Of a stretch of DNA of 64,000 nucleotides, positions 53,973-62,700 are shown in pieces. Every line of letters begins with the position of its first letter. Position 1 is the stretch's first letter. A program made the translations under genes and the position numbers. This DNA comes from JBHIKY01 sp042139015 (GTDB lineage Bacteria > Bacillota > Bacilli > Bacillales > Marinococcaceae), in NCBI RefSeq assembly GCF_042139015.1, contig NZ_JBHIKY010000005.1, positions 168,682-232,681 of the forward strand, given 5' to 3'. The notes beneath the pieces were generated by a model, which saw nothing but the letters and a program-made list of their open reading frames with translations, was not told the origin of the DNA and did not search any database.

Positions 53973-54125
53973 ATGAGTATCAACAAGACAAGAGGAATTT
54001 TGTACCAATTAGGCCGTATTTTTGGGGATGTCAACGCTGTCCAAAAAGGAAAAGCCGGGCAGCGCGTCGCACGGAGAGCCACGGGAAAAGTCACGGGGAA
54101 GGCATTTAAAAAAATATTCAAATAG
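53973..54125 (+). CDS. Small basic protein, 50 residues
   Basis: ATG 53973 behind GAAGGGGGGAAA. Product begins MSINKTRGILYQLGRIFGDV and ends with a run of Arg/Lys residues (GQRVARRATGKVTGKAFKK). Strongly basic, possibly nucleic-acid-binding. Similar short proteins occur near phage-derived DNA in bacilli, but I cannot name it. It directly abuts the truncated DUF4352 copy. Confidence 0.6.
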   Translation: MSINKTRGILYQLGRIFGDVNAVQKGKAGQRVARRATGKVTGKAFKKIFK

Positions 54126-54154
54126 AGGGAGTGAGGGAGTAATCCCCCACTCTA

Positions 54155-54665
54155 TTAAGTACATATCCGCCTCAGAGTTTGATTTGTATTCAGTTTCTTC
54201 GGAACCGAGCAGACGAAACATTTCACCATCAATTAATCTTGCTTCTGAGTCGTTATTATAAACCGTTAAATCAACAACAACAAATTTTCCCTCTGTGGTG
54301 AGTGTATCAAGAAATTCATCTTCAATCTCAGACTGTTCACTTACTTCATTTACTGTGAAAGCTAAATCGCCAACTTCAACTTCTTCACCTATGTCTGCTG
54401 TTTCTGCTGGTTCTTCTTCTGCTCCTTCAGTTTCACTCTCTTCATTTCCTTCAGTATCGCTTGCTTCAGCTTCAGCAGTGGTAGCATCTTCATCATTGCT
54501 TTCTGGTTCTGTAGCTGCTTGTTCATTTCCCATATTGGCTGCAACTGAAATAATAAGTATTAACGCTATAATTCCCCCAAGCCATGAACGCTTTTTCATG
54601 TACCATTTACGTCTAGCCTTCTACAGTGCTCTGTGTTCCTTTTTGCTCAAATTTTCCTCACTCAA
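54155..54665 (-). pseudogene. Truncated duplicate of the DUF4352 membrane protein
   Basis: Near-identical to the intact gene at 59,075-59,722 from TTAAGTACATATCCGC (54,155; 59,236) to the region upstream of the start. In this copy the codon AAG after the first 14 residues is TAG (54,621-54,623), and the last 50 residues are lost where the repeat ends beside the 50-aa basic gene. An internal ATG at 54,599 could still give the membrane anchor and most of the domain. Confidence 0.8.
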
Positions 54666-54737
54666 AATTTACCCTCTCCTTAGTGGACTTGTTAGCCCTT
54701 TAGCATTAATTGATAATAATAAAGTACCACCAATTAC
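54155..54737. repeat. Direct duplication, left copy
   Basis: About 580 bp matching 59,236-59,795 with scattered substitutions and a short length difference in the acidic linker. The homology covers the gene and its upstream region to CACCAATTAC, so a segment was duplicated, not only the gene. Confidence 0.8.
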
Positions 54738-54740
54738 TAC

Positions 54741-54969
54741 CAATTACATTGTTCTTACATTTACAAAATTTCATAAAAGCAATGAAGCCCCGTTCGTACA
54801 CAAATATATTTTTGAAATAAAGTATACTAATTATATTTTTGAAAAATTAAGAAACACTGGGAATAGATATGGATTACTCACTGTAAGAGAAGACTATGTG
54901 AATAAATTAATTGTCACATTAAACATGCCAGAGAAAGAAGAATACGCTCAAAAAAAGATTAACTACTGA
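54741..54969 (+). pseudogene. C-terminal fragment resembling a type I restriction specificity subunit
   Basis: A 75-codon stretch directly after the duplicated segment reads HKSNEAPFVHKYIFEIKYTN, EKLRNTGNRYGLLTVREDYV and LIVTLNMPEKEEYAQKKI. The pattern of a short helical stretch followed by (L/V)P-x-(P/M)-x-x-E-x-x-(K)I resembles the end of HsdS target-recognition domains. No start of its own. Weak assignment. Confidence 0.35.
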
Positions 54970-55036
54970 AAAGTTCGCTTCCGTTCTTATCGAGTTTCAC
55001 CATTGACATCTGGAGCTGTATTCACTTAATAAAATT

Positions 55037-55187
55037 GGGGCTGTGTCAAAAGGTTATAAACAATTGACGTCCTCCCAAAAATAATCCCGTATCACTATAA
55101 AAGTGGTACGGGATAACTTGTTTTGGTGTGATTTTAACCACCAAAGTGGGGATAAAATTTTTTAAAAACGTCTTTTGATACAGCCCC
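55037..55187. mobile_element. 151-bp MITE with IS1182-like ends
   Basis: GGGGCTGTGTCAAAAG (55,037) and CTTTTGATACAGCCCC (55,172) are 16-bp terminal inverted repeats with one mismatch. An internal palindrome, ATCCCGTA... TACGGGAT (about 55,084-55,114), gives a second stem. No ORF. The GGGGCTGTxTCAAAA end is typical of IS1182-family elements and their derivatives. Confidence 0.7.
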
Positions 55188-55215
55188 TTCTATTTATAAT
55201 AATGGATATTAGTAG

Positions 55216-56886
55216 TTATCGTTGATCACTGATAGAAGCATCACTATTATTCGACGCTAGTTCAGTTAACGGGTCGTATGGAGGTCCTATTATTGTTCCT
55301 ACCAATAATGCTATATCAACTGCATTTTCTGGAATCCCCCATGAGTTTCCAGAAAAATTGAAAATAGCTTGATCTACAACAAATCCTCTCGTATTATACA
55401 CCACATTATTAACAATAAATCCCTCAGAATTTGGGTTCAAATATGCTGGTTGTCGCAAGGAGAAAAATATATTGTCTTGCACTATCAGGTTCATTACATT
55501 TCCTTGTGTTAAAAATCCTCTGTTCACTACCCAGCCAGTCGAGGGACCTGCTTGTGGCGGGCCATAGATAACGTTATTGATAATTTTGTGGTCAGTCCCT
55601 GCAAGTTGAATGAATTCCACAGCATAAGGATTATCGCTAGTAATGGTTAAACCATCAATAGTAATACCGTTTCCAGTAACTAAGAAGGGAATAACCGCCG
55701 CTTGTAATTCGATGATTGTGTTAGGATATCCTTTTAAAGTTACACCAGTTTTATTAATTGTTATTTGGGCAGATATAGGATACGTCCCACCTAGTAAATG
55801 AACGGTTCCGGTTGGGGATACGGCTGTCACTCCTTCTTGAATAGTTCCAAATGGATTTGCTTGGGTACCATCTCCACCAACTGCTCCAGCCTGGACAAAG
55901 ACATCAAATGGATTTGGTTCGATAACGCCCGTCGCGCCAGCTGGACCTGTCGCACCGGTGGCCCCCGTAGGTCCCGTAGGTCCGGTCGCGCCCGTGACCC
56001 CAGTGGCTCCTGTAGGGCCCGTCGCCCCAGTAGCTCCCCCAGCTGGCCCGGTCGGTCCGGTAGTACCCGTGACCCCAGTGGCTCCAGTAACGCCGGTGGC
56101 CCCTGTAGGTCCGGTCGCGCCGGTCGATCCGGTGGCTCCAGCAACGCCGGTGGCCCCTGTAGGTCCGGTCGCGCCGGTCGGTCCGGTGGCTCCAGTAACG
56201 CCGGTGGCCCCTGTAGGTCCGGTCGCGCCGGTCGGTCCGGTGGCTCCAGTAACGCCGGTGGCCCCTGTAGGTCCGGTCGCGCCGGTCGGTCCGGTGGCTC
56301 CAGTAACGCCGGTGGCTCCCGTGGCGCCAGTAGCCCCCGTAGTTCCGATCGGTCCGGTGGCTCCAGTCGCGCCAGTAGCCCCCGTGGCGCCGGTCGCCCC
56401 AGTAGCTCCATCGCTTTCTACTTCTAAGAAAGCTACATCATCGACGAAGACAAAAGGAGCGTTAATGGCGCTGACTGGTTTACTAATAATTACTTGTGCC
56501 TGGGTAGCTGTAGGAGGTGCTGCGCTTGTGGTTAAATAGACTTCCAACCAAGTGTCATTCACCACATAAGGCAGACCGCCAAAATCAACAAAAGTATCTA
56601 AGCCCGTGCCTACTACCATGTCTGCCGCATTCAAAAATAATACATCTAAATTAATGATAGGACTGTTTTGTGTGTTAGATTTTGATAAGGAAACTAAAAA
56701 TTCGAACATTTGCCCTTCACTAATCGGTACGGTTTGAGAAAGGGAAGCAACAACAGATCCAGAGGCAAATCTCGCTGAAAAATCTCCGGTGTGCGCCTCA
56801 TTTGCAATGGTAGTGTTAACCGCAGTCCACCCTGCTAACGTTCCTGTCTCAAATCCGCCATTAACTAGCAGATTATTAATAGACAA
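55216..56886 (-). CDS. BclA-like collagen-repeat spore surface protein with beta-helix C-terminus
   Basis: About 556 residues. Residues 1-160 form a beta-sandwich-like domain starting SINNLLVNGGFETGTLAGW, as in NTTRR-F1-type Bacillus proteins. Residues 165-330 are collagen-like G-x-T triplets (GATGPTGATGVTG), rich in Thr for glycosylation. The C-terminus (VQAGAVGGDGTQANPFGTIQEG onward) is a right-handed beta-helix-like domain. TTG 56886 lies eight bases after AGGAGG; the ATG at 56892 overlaps that site. A sigma-K-like promoter upstream supports a coat or exosporium location. Confidence 0.85.
   Translation of the reverse strand: MSINNLLVNGGFETGTLAGWTAVNTTIANEAHTGDFSARFASGSVVASLSQTVPISEGQMFEFLVSLSKSNTQNSPIINLDVLFLNAADMVVGTGLDTFVDFGGLPYVVNDTWLEVYLTTSAAPPTATQAQVIISKPVSAINAPFVFVDDVAFLEVESDGATGATGATGATGATGATGPIGTTGATGATGATGVTGATGPTGATGPTGATGVTGATGPTGATGPTGATGVTGATGPTGATGPTGATGVAGATGSTGATGPTGATGVTGATGVTGTTGPTGPAGGATGATGPTGATGVTGATGPTGPTGATGATGPAGATGVIEPNPFDVFVQAGAVGGDGTQANPFGTIQEGVTAVSPTGTVHLLGGTYPISAQITINKTGVTLKGYPNTIIELQAAVIPFLVTGNGITIDGLTITSDNPYAVEFIQLAGTDHKIINNVIYGPPQAGPSTGWVVNRGFLTQGNVMNLIVQDNIFFSLRQPAYLNPNSEGFIVNNVVYNTRGFVVDQAIFNFSGNSWGIPENAVDIALLVGTIIGPPYDPLTELASNNSDASISDQR
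56090..56320. repeat. 54-bp tandem repeats in the collagen region
   Basis: The 18-residue unit GPTGATGPTGATGVTGAT is encoded by a 54-bp block repeated about four times with few changes, for example CCGGTGGCCCCTGTAGGT at 54-bp intervals. Such repeats vary in number between strains. Confidence 0.8.
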
Positions 56887-56948
56887 TAGCATCTCCTCCT
56901 GTTATAAGTTATTTCAACAAAGCCATTGGCTAATATTGAAACTCCCGA

Positions 56949-56976
56949 TAGCTTATGACTTTTGGGAGGAGCTTGT
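56949..56976 (-). promoter_or_regulatory. Candidate sigma-K promoter of the collagen-like gene
   Basis: On the minus strand AC (56976-56975), 17 bp, CATAAGCTA (56957-56949) match the mother-cell pattern AC-N16/17-CATAnnnTA, about 60 bp ahead of the start. Confidence 0.6.
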
Positions 56977-57424
56977 TTAGGGGAACGAACCACAAGGAAG
57001 CCTATTTTAAAGGAAATGTGCGAAAATCTTTGATCAATCTATTTAGTATTACTCATTAATAGTTCAAGAATTACTAGGTTTAAGTCTGAACATTTCGATA
57101 TTTTTGTAAAACAATAAGTATTTAAAGTAAAGAAAGGAAGAGGCAAATATCAATATACCTCTTCTGTTTATAAAAATGGATAGCCTTTAAACTTAGACTA
57201 AGCAGAATAAAATGGTTTTAGCCCCTACCAAAACTGCTCCTAAGTGTCAAGAACGTTTAATTTTATACAAAATCGTCGGGTTAAAATTATAGTTATTTTT
57301 ATTAATACCGTTTACTTGGTCTTTGCTTAAATTTATATTTGCTGTGATGATACGTTCACGAATAAATTATTAAATATTATATTCGGACACCAATTGGACA
57401 CCCATAGAGCTCTACTCACTAAAA
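56977..57424. other. AT-rich intergenic region
   Basis: No gene or RNA recognised; stops in all frames. Confidence 0.4.
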
Positions 57425-57461
57425 ACCAAAATAAAGAGACAAGGTTGAAAGCCTTGTCTCT
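57425..57461 (-). terminator. Terminator downstream of the tRNA fragment
   Basis: AGAGACAAGG and CCTTGTCTCT are perfect 10-bp arms; on the minus strand TTTATTTT follows. It is oriented to end transcription of the tRNA-Val whose 3' half lies just to the right. Confidence 0.85.
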
Positions 57462-57474
57462 GTATGTTTGCGTA

Positions 57475-57524
57475 TGGTGTCCCGTACTGGGCTCGAACCA
57501 GTGACCTCCACCCTGTCAAGGTGA
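57475..57524 (-). tRNA. tRNA-Val(GAC) 3' half (partial; probable att site)
   Basis: On the minus strand the sequence gives an anticodon arm TCACC-TTGACAG-GGTGG with anticodon GAC (57,517-57,515), variable loop, T arm ACTGG-TTCGAGC-CCAGT, acceptor 3' strand ACGGGAC, discriminator A and CCA. The D arm and 5' acceptor strand are missing; unrelated AT-rich sequence starts at about 57,525. It is therefore a displaced tRNA 3' end, as left by integrases that use tRNA 3' halves as attachment sites. Confidence 0.8.
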
Positions 57525-57755
57525 AGAAAACCAGTGAAACTCCAAGAGAGTAAGCTTGTCAGAATAAAATACTAATTGAGCACTTCCTCAAATTTAGCTT
57601 ATAAATACAATGTATAGAGCTCTTATGGAATTGTCAAGTACCTAAAAATAAATGATTTTTTAATAAAAGGAAAAGCAAACTAATTGTTATTAATAGCAGT
57701 AATTATTTAAAAGTAGTATGGAAACCTCATATATCTAATAAACAATTATCTATGG

Positions 57756-57761
57756 TATAAT
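57756..57761 (+). promoter_or_regulatory. -10 element of the HEPN gene
   Basis: A consensus TATAAT, preceded by TATGG, 25 bp ahead of the start. No good -35 is seen at 17 bp. Confidence 0.5.
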
Positions 57762-57785
57762 TTACAAAAAAATAGGAGAGGAAAT

Positions 57786-58901
57786 ATGGCTAAAGGAATA
57801 ATATTTGATCGCTTCATGTATCCTGCTTCAATAAAATTAGATCAAGGCGATAGTTTTAGTATTAATGTAAATGATGAAGTGTATAAAGTTATAATAAAAG
57901 ATCATATTAATGCAACTATTGTTTTTGACTTCGAAAATAATATTAACGTTAAATATAAATATGGAATACCTTATACTGCTTACTTAGATAGAGAAATAGG
58001 TCAAATTAATCAGGATACCCCCTATATTTTTGAAATAGGAAACGAAGTGGTGAAAGTAATCGATTATACAGGTGATAAATCTATTTTATATACAAAGGTA
58101 TTTACCAAAGAACCTTTCACTGACATTTTAGTTGCTTATCAAGTAAACGATATTAGTGAAGCATTAAATCAAGATAACCAAAATTCTATAAAAGCTTTGA
58201 ACTATTTTTTAGAACATTATAAGGATACTGCTAAACAAGCAAATATTAAAGATATTGGGGAAATAATTGATCGAGATGTGATATATTATAGGGGACTATA
58301 CAAATATAAAAATGAAGACAAAGGGAAAAATTTTGAAGAAGTATTAGAAGCAGATTATTGTGACATAGAAGATATGATGCCTGCGGGATTTAAAACTAAA
58401 ATGACAGCACTTACTACTTCTACAAGAAGTGTAGAGGAAATCAGAAATGTTTTAGAAGATAGATTTCTTAAAAATATTCCAATAGGTGATACACAACTCT
58501 TACTGAATAGAGCGGCTGGGGAATTATACTCTAACGACAACCCTAAATATGCTTTTTTAGACATTTTCATTGCCTTAGAAAGCTTTATTACTGAAATATT
58601 GAATAAGTATAAGAAAGAAGTTGTGAAAATTTCTAAAACAAAGATAAATGAATATAAAAAAAACCTGACTATAAGTTATGTGCTGGATATTGAGTTAAGA
58701 ATTATATTCAACAATGACTTTGAAGATAATGAAAATGAATTATTTACAAAGGTAAAAGGTCTAGCAAAAAAGAGAAACAAAATAGTACACGAAAAAAAAG
58801 ATGTAACATTTAAAGAGGCTGAAGAAGCGTTACATTATGCTGAGGATTTTATAGGGATCATTAAGACCAAATTTGATAAAAAATTTTTTAATAAAGAATA
58901 A
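57786..58901 (+). CDS. HEPN-domain protein with RX4H RNase motif
   Basis: 371 residues, AT-rich codons. Residues 1-130 are beta-rich with no known motif (MAKGIIFDRFMYPASIKLDQ...). The C-terminal 130 residues are helical and end in a HEPN-like block: AFLDIFIALESFITEIL, then KKRNKIVHEKKDVTFKEAEE and ALHYAEDFIG. Arg330 and His335 form the RX4H catalytic motif of HEPN ribonucleases. HEPN proteins of this layout occur in toxin-antitoxin and anti-phage systems (for example ApeA-like). No antitoxin or partner gene is adjacent. AGGAGAGG precedes ATG 57786. Confidence 0.65.
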   Translation: MAKGIIFDRFMYPASIKLDQGDSFSINVNDEVYKVIIKDHINATIVFDFENNINVKYKYGIPYTAYLDREIGQINQDTPYIFEIGNEVVKVIDYTGDKSILYTKVFTKEPFTDILVAYQVNDISEALNQDNQNSIKALNYFLEHYKDTAKQANIKDIGEIIDRDVIYYRGLYKYKNEDKGKNFEEVLEADYCDIEDMMPAGFKTKMTALTTSTRSVEEIRNVLEDRFLKNIPIGDTQLLLNRAAGELYSNDNPKYAFLDIFIALESFITEILNKYKKEVVKISKTKINEYKKNLTISYVLDIELRIIFNNDFEDNENELFTKVKGLAKKRNKIVHEKKDVTFKEAEEALHYAEDFIGIIKTKFDKKFFNKE

Positions 58902-59041
58902 AGTGAGGTTCATTCTACAGAACCTACTCCTAACCCTTTAATTTATGAAGCAGAAAACTTTTTTCTTGCCGAGAAAATTTTTATTATTTACTAACCAAAC
59001 AAATAGACATTAACTATCAGAATGCAGTTATTTTGTAACAA

Positions 59042-59071
59042 TAAAAAAGGAGGCAGGTTTTAACCTGCTCC
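59042..59071 (-). terminator. Terminator of the DUF4352 gene
   Basis: GGAGGCAGGTT and AACCTGCTCC form the stem; on the minus strand a TTTTTT run follows. Confidence 0.85.
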
Positions 59072-59074
59072 CTG

Positions 59075-59722
59075 TTATTCTTGAATCTCAATTTCGCTGT
59101 ACTTTCCACCTGACCAACCTAGCCCAGATGATACTTGTAATTTGTAACTTTCATCAGCAGGAATCTCAAAAGCAATTTTACCAGTTGTCGACATGTTAGG
59201 ATTGACCTCTTCTAAGAAGAACCCTATATCATCATTTAAGTACATATCCGCATCAATGCTTGATTTGTATTCAGTTTCTTCAGAACCGAGCAAACGAAAC
59301 ATTTCACCATCAATAAATCTTGCTTCTGAGTCGTTATTATTAACTGTTAAATCAACAACAACAAATTTTCCCTCTGTGGTGAGTGTATCAAGAAATTCAT
59401 CTTCAATCTCAGACTGTTCGCTTACTTCATTTACTGTGAAAGCTATATCTCCAACTTCAACTTCTTCACCTATACCTGCTGTTTCTGCTGGTTCTTCTTC
59501 TGCTCCTTCAGTTTCGCTTGCTTCAGCCTCAACAGCCGTAGCATCTTCATCATTGCTTTCTGGCTCTGTTGCTGCTTCTTCATTCCCCATATTGGCTACA
59601 ACTGAAATAATAATTATTAGTGCTATAATTCCTCCAAGCCAAGAACGCTTTTTCATGTACCATTTACGTCTAGCCTTCTTCAGTGCTCTGTGTTCCTTTT
59701 TGCTCAAATTTTCCTCACTCAA
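59075..59722 (-). CDS. DUF4352-domain membrane-anchored protein (intact copy)
   Basis: 215 residues. A basic cytoplasmic start (KKEHRALKKARRKWYMKKRS) precedes one membrane span (about residues 25-43), then an acidic Glu/Ala/Thr linker (about 48-83) and an immunoglobulin-like DUF4352 domain (VGDIAFTVNEVSEQSEI, FVVVDLTVNNNDSEARFIDG, IPADESYKLQV). Start is TTG 59722 behind GGAGAGGGTC. The family is extracellular with unknown partners. A truncated near-copy lies at 54,155-54,665. Confidence 0.8.
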   Translation of the reverse strand: MSEENLSKKEHRALKKARRKWYMKKRSWLGGIIALIIIISVVANMGNEEAATEPESNDEDATAVEAEASETEGAEEEPAETAGIGEEVEVGDIAFTVNEVSEQSEIEDEFLDTLTTEGKFVVVDLTVNNNDSEARFIDGEMFRLLGSEETEYKSSIDADMYLNDDIGFFLEEVNPNMSTTGKIAFEIPADESYKLQVSSGLGWSGGKYSEIEIQE

Positions 59723-59795
59723 AATTGACCCTCTCCTTAGTGGACTTGGTAGCCCTTTAGTTTTAATTAATAATAATAAAGTACCACCAATTACT
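59236..59795. repeat. Direct duplication, right copy
   Basis: Matches 54,155-54,737. This copy is inside the putative island and intact; the other lies outside the tRNA scar. Confidence 0.8.
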
Positions 59796-59799
59796 GTAA

Positions 59800-62700
59800 T
59801 TTACAAGTAATATTTGGAAATGATATGATTAATTTGGCTATCATAATAAGTAGGAATAAACTAATAAAATAATGTAATAATTAAGTCACTCCAACAGGGA
59901 GCCTACACTCACGATAAGACTTCAAAGTTGCTAATTACGATAAAGCCATACACACTAAACTGGCATGTATAAAAAAAGACTCCTTGCCTCAAGAGGGAAG
60001 TGGAACTCTCAATGTGTATTTGTGTGAATGATATTTAAAAGCTGATTTACACAATAAGTAACTCATGTGGTTACCGTCTCGAAAATCATTATTTATTCCT
60101 CCTTTACGCCACACTCATTAAAATTACTAAAAGGTAATTTATTGCTGTAATCGAGCAGGATAGAAATAAGGGTGAATCTCTTGAGCTGTCTCAATCTGGC
60201 ATGTGCCAGATCGCCTGCTAGGGTGGCATTTAATCAGGTATACAATAAAGCAGGTGGAATTGATGAGTTTAACTCTAAAAGTGGCACTCAATAAGGAACA
60301 CAAAAAGGCATAAATAATTAAACAAAAAGAAAGTATTTGAACAAGTTTAGTTAATAGGTGAGCTTGCAAATTGTAGGTCTAAACATGTGAACTCTTAAAT
60401 ATCTTAGAAGGATATATAAGTAAGAAAATAAGATGTTTTATTATGCTTAACTACAGATTGTGCAGACTCAGAATGTGAACTACAGTATTGAAGAAAAGAA
60501 ATATTTGAGATGGAAAATAAGGATTATTTAATATTAAGGGTGACTTTGTGAGCTGGAGCTTTTAAGGGGTACTTATGAGATAGCGTGTGAGGTGTAACTC
60601 ATAGTGAGGGGAGCACTCAGAGTGGCTTGTAAGGTGGAGCTCAGAGATGATACTCAAGAGGGGATACTTCAGAGGTGACACTCAAGAGGTAGTAACATAA
60701 ACCTCCATGTCGATGAGGTCACTTTTCGTAAATCGCAACTCAGAACTATTTCACTATATAAATATCACAGTTCACTATATAGATAAACCTCGTTAGTCAC
60801 CTCAAAAATATACACTATTTTATGCACTCTTAGCCAGCAAAATAAATTTATTTACTTGAAAGCCAGCTCCTGAGAAAAACTCATTTATACACTAAATAAC
60901 CCTTATAAATAAGCGTGTAAGTTTACATATTGCATACATATTTCTTTCTCACAAGTCAACTTGACAGTTACCTCAGAAGACGTTCTCTCTTGGTACACAA
61001 CATTTACTTTAGTGTAGTTAAGTTACATAACATAAATTATAAGAAGTTATTCATTATAGACATTGTATTAATATACATTTATCATGCAAAGTGGGAAGGA
61101 GCCTGAGAGGCTTACTGTGAGAGGTTGATGGTTTAGTATATCGAGGAGGAGAAAACTCCTTAGAGAGCCTGTGGAGCCCTTCTCAAAGGTGAACCTTGTA
61201 AGCTGTCTCGTAAGTCCCTATGAAGCAGTTAGCATCTGTGAGCTTAACTTACTAGTTGCCATCTCATAACACCTTATTTCTTGTTATATATGACGCTTTC
61301 TGAGACAGCGCTAATGAGGCTCACTGTGAGCTTTGCTCGAGAGGTTAATGGGGTTTATTACTCTTGAGAAGGAAAGCCCCTGAGAGGAGCTTGTGAGCGC
61401 CTTGTGAGCTACCCTGTGAGCGCCTTGTGAGCTACCCAGTGAGCTTACTTAGTAGCTGGCTCAACAGGGCAATATCTTTTCTTTTTAATTCTTCTTATGA
61501 GCAGGAACGCTTATGAGCGTTTTCCACCAATACGCTTATGAGCAAGCTTATAAGTAACGTTTAAGGGTACCCTTATCCATATATATAAGTCACCATGAGA
61601 GGGCAATCCTATGAGACTCTCTAGGAGTTTTCTTGAGAGGTTAATGGGGGGGTTAGTATGCTGTGGAGGAGGAAGTCTCTGAGAGGAGCTCTGAGTGTCC
61701 TTCTAAGCTATCCTTTGAGCTTACTCAGGAGTCAGCTCAATAGCAACCTCAATAGCTGCACCTCTAAGAAGGATCCTCTCGTGCCCTTTAAGCAGTGCTA
61801 TTGAGGTGGAGTGTATTATGTCCACTTATATAGTAAAGTCCCTTAGAGGAGCTCCTAGTGTCCTTTAGAGCTTCCATATTAGTATAGTTAGTAGCCAGAA
61901 GCTCAACAGGAAGCTCATGAGCAATACATATGAGAAGGCTCCTCTCGTACTCCCTAAGCAGTGCTAATGAGTTGGAATATATAAAGTGTAGTGAGATAGT
62001 AAAGCCCCTGTGAGGCAGCCTGTGAGAGTGCTTGTGAGTGTACCTTATTTGTGCTACCTCTCATACAGCCACTGAGTGTACTGGTGATCTGTGACTCATA
62101 AGCATTACCTGTTAACTCATACTCTCTGTGAGTGCAACCTCTAAACCTTGCTTATGTGTGGCAATATCTTTCTTAATTTATTGTGGGTGGTTAGTCTCTC
62201 GGGAGCTGCGCTGGTGAGTGGAGCGCTCAGTGAGTGAGCTCGTGAGTGGCAACTCTTGGATATTCTGAGGGGTGGGGGTATATCTCACTACACATGGTGA
62301 CATTTACAGAAGATATACAGAGGAGTAATTATCTTTAGTTCGCTGAAGAGTTCAGCTAAACAGCTCCCGTCTCAGGAGTAACAGGGGAAGGGAGAATTTT
62401 AAGCTACTCATTTTTTTTATAAAATATATTTCCACTAAAATTGTCTTCTCAGAGGAAGGGAGCACCTTCTTTTTATTTCTTTAAGATTACATTTGAGTGG
62501 CATATTAGAGTTTTCCCTCGAAAGAGAAATTAGAGTTACTTCTTTGAGCTCAATCTCCTCAGCAACCTGTCAGAAACACTCTTGAGTTGAACAGAGGAGC
62601 TCTCACTTCAAGAGCTTCCCCCTCTCAAGGTGAAATATAGGAATAACGGGAGAAAGCACACCTCTGTAGTCTAATTTAAGCCACCTCAGAGATTTTTCAC

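Noticed and set aside
54295..54969. Plus-strand 224-codon frame over the truncated DUF4352 copy
   Set aside because: It is antisense to the duplicated gene, and the same antisense frame is open over the intact copy at 59.2 kb. Only its last 75 codons look like an independent gene fragment.
55798..56539. Long open frames on both strands across the collagen repeats (for example APVGPVAPVTPV-type and Arg/Ser-rich translations)
   Set aside because: They are mirror products of GC-rich triplet repeats; only the minus-strand G-x-T frame has a start, a ribosome site, flanking domains and a promoter.
57475..57524. Complete functional tRNA gene
   Set aside because: The D arm and the 5' acceptor strand are absent; the sequence upstream does not pair with the acceptor 3' strand.
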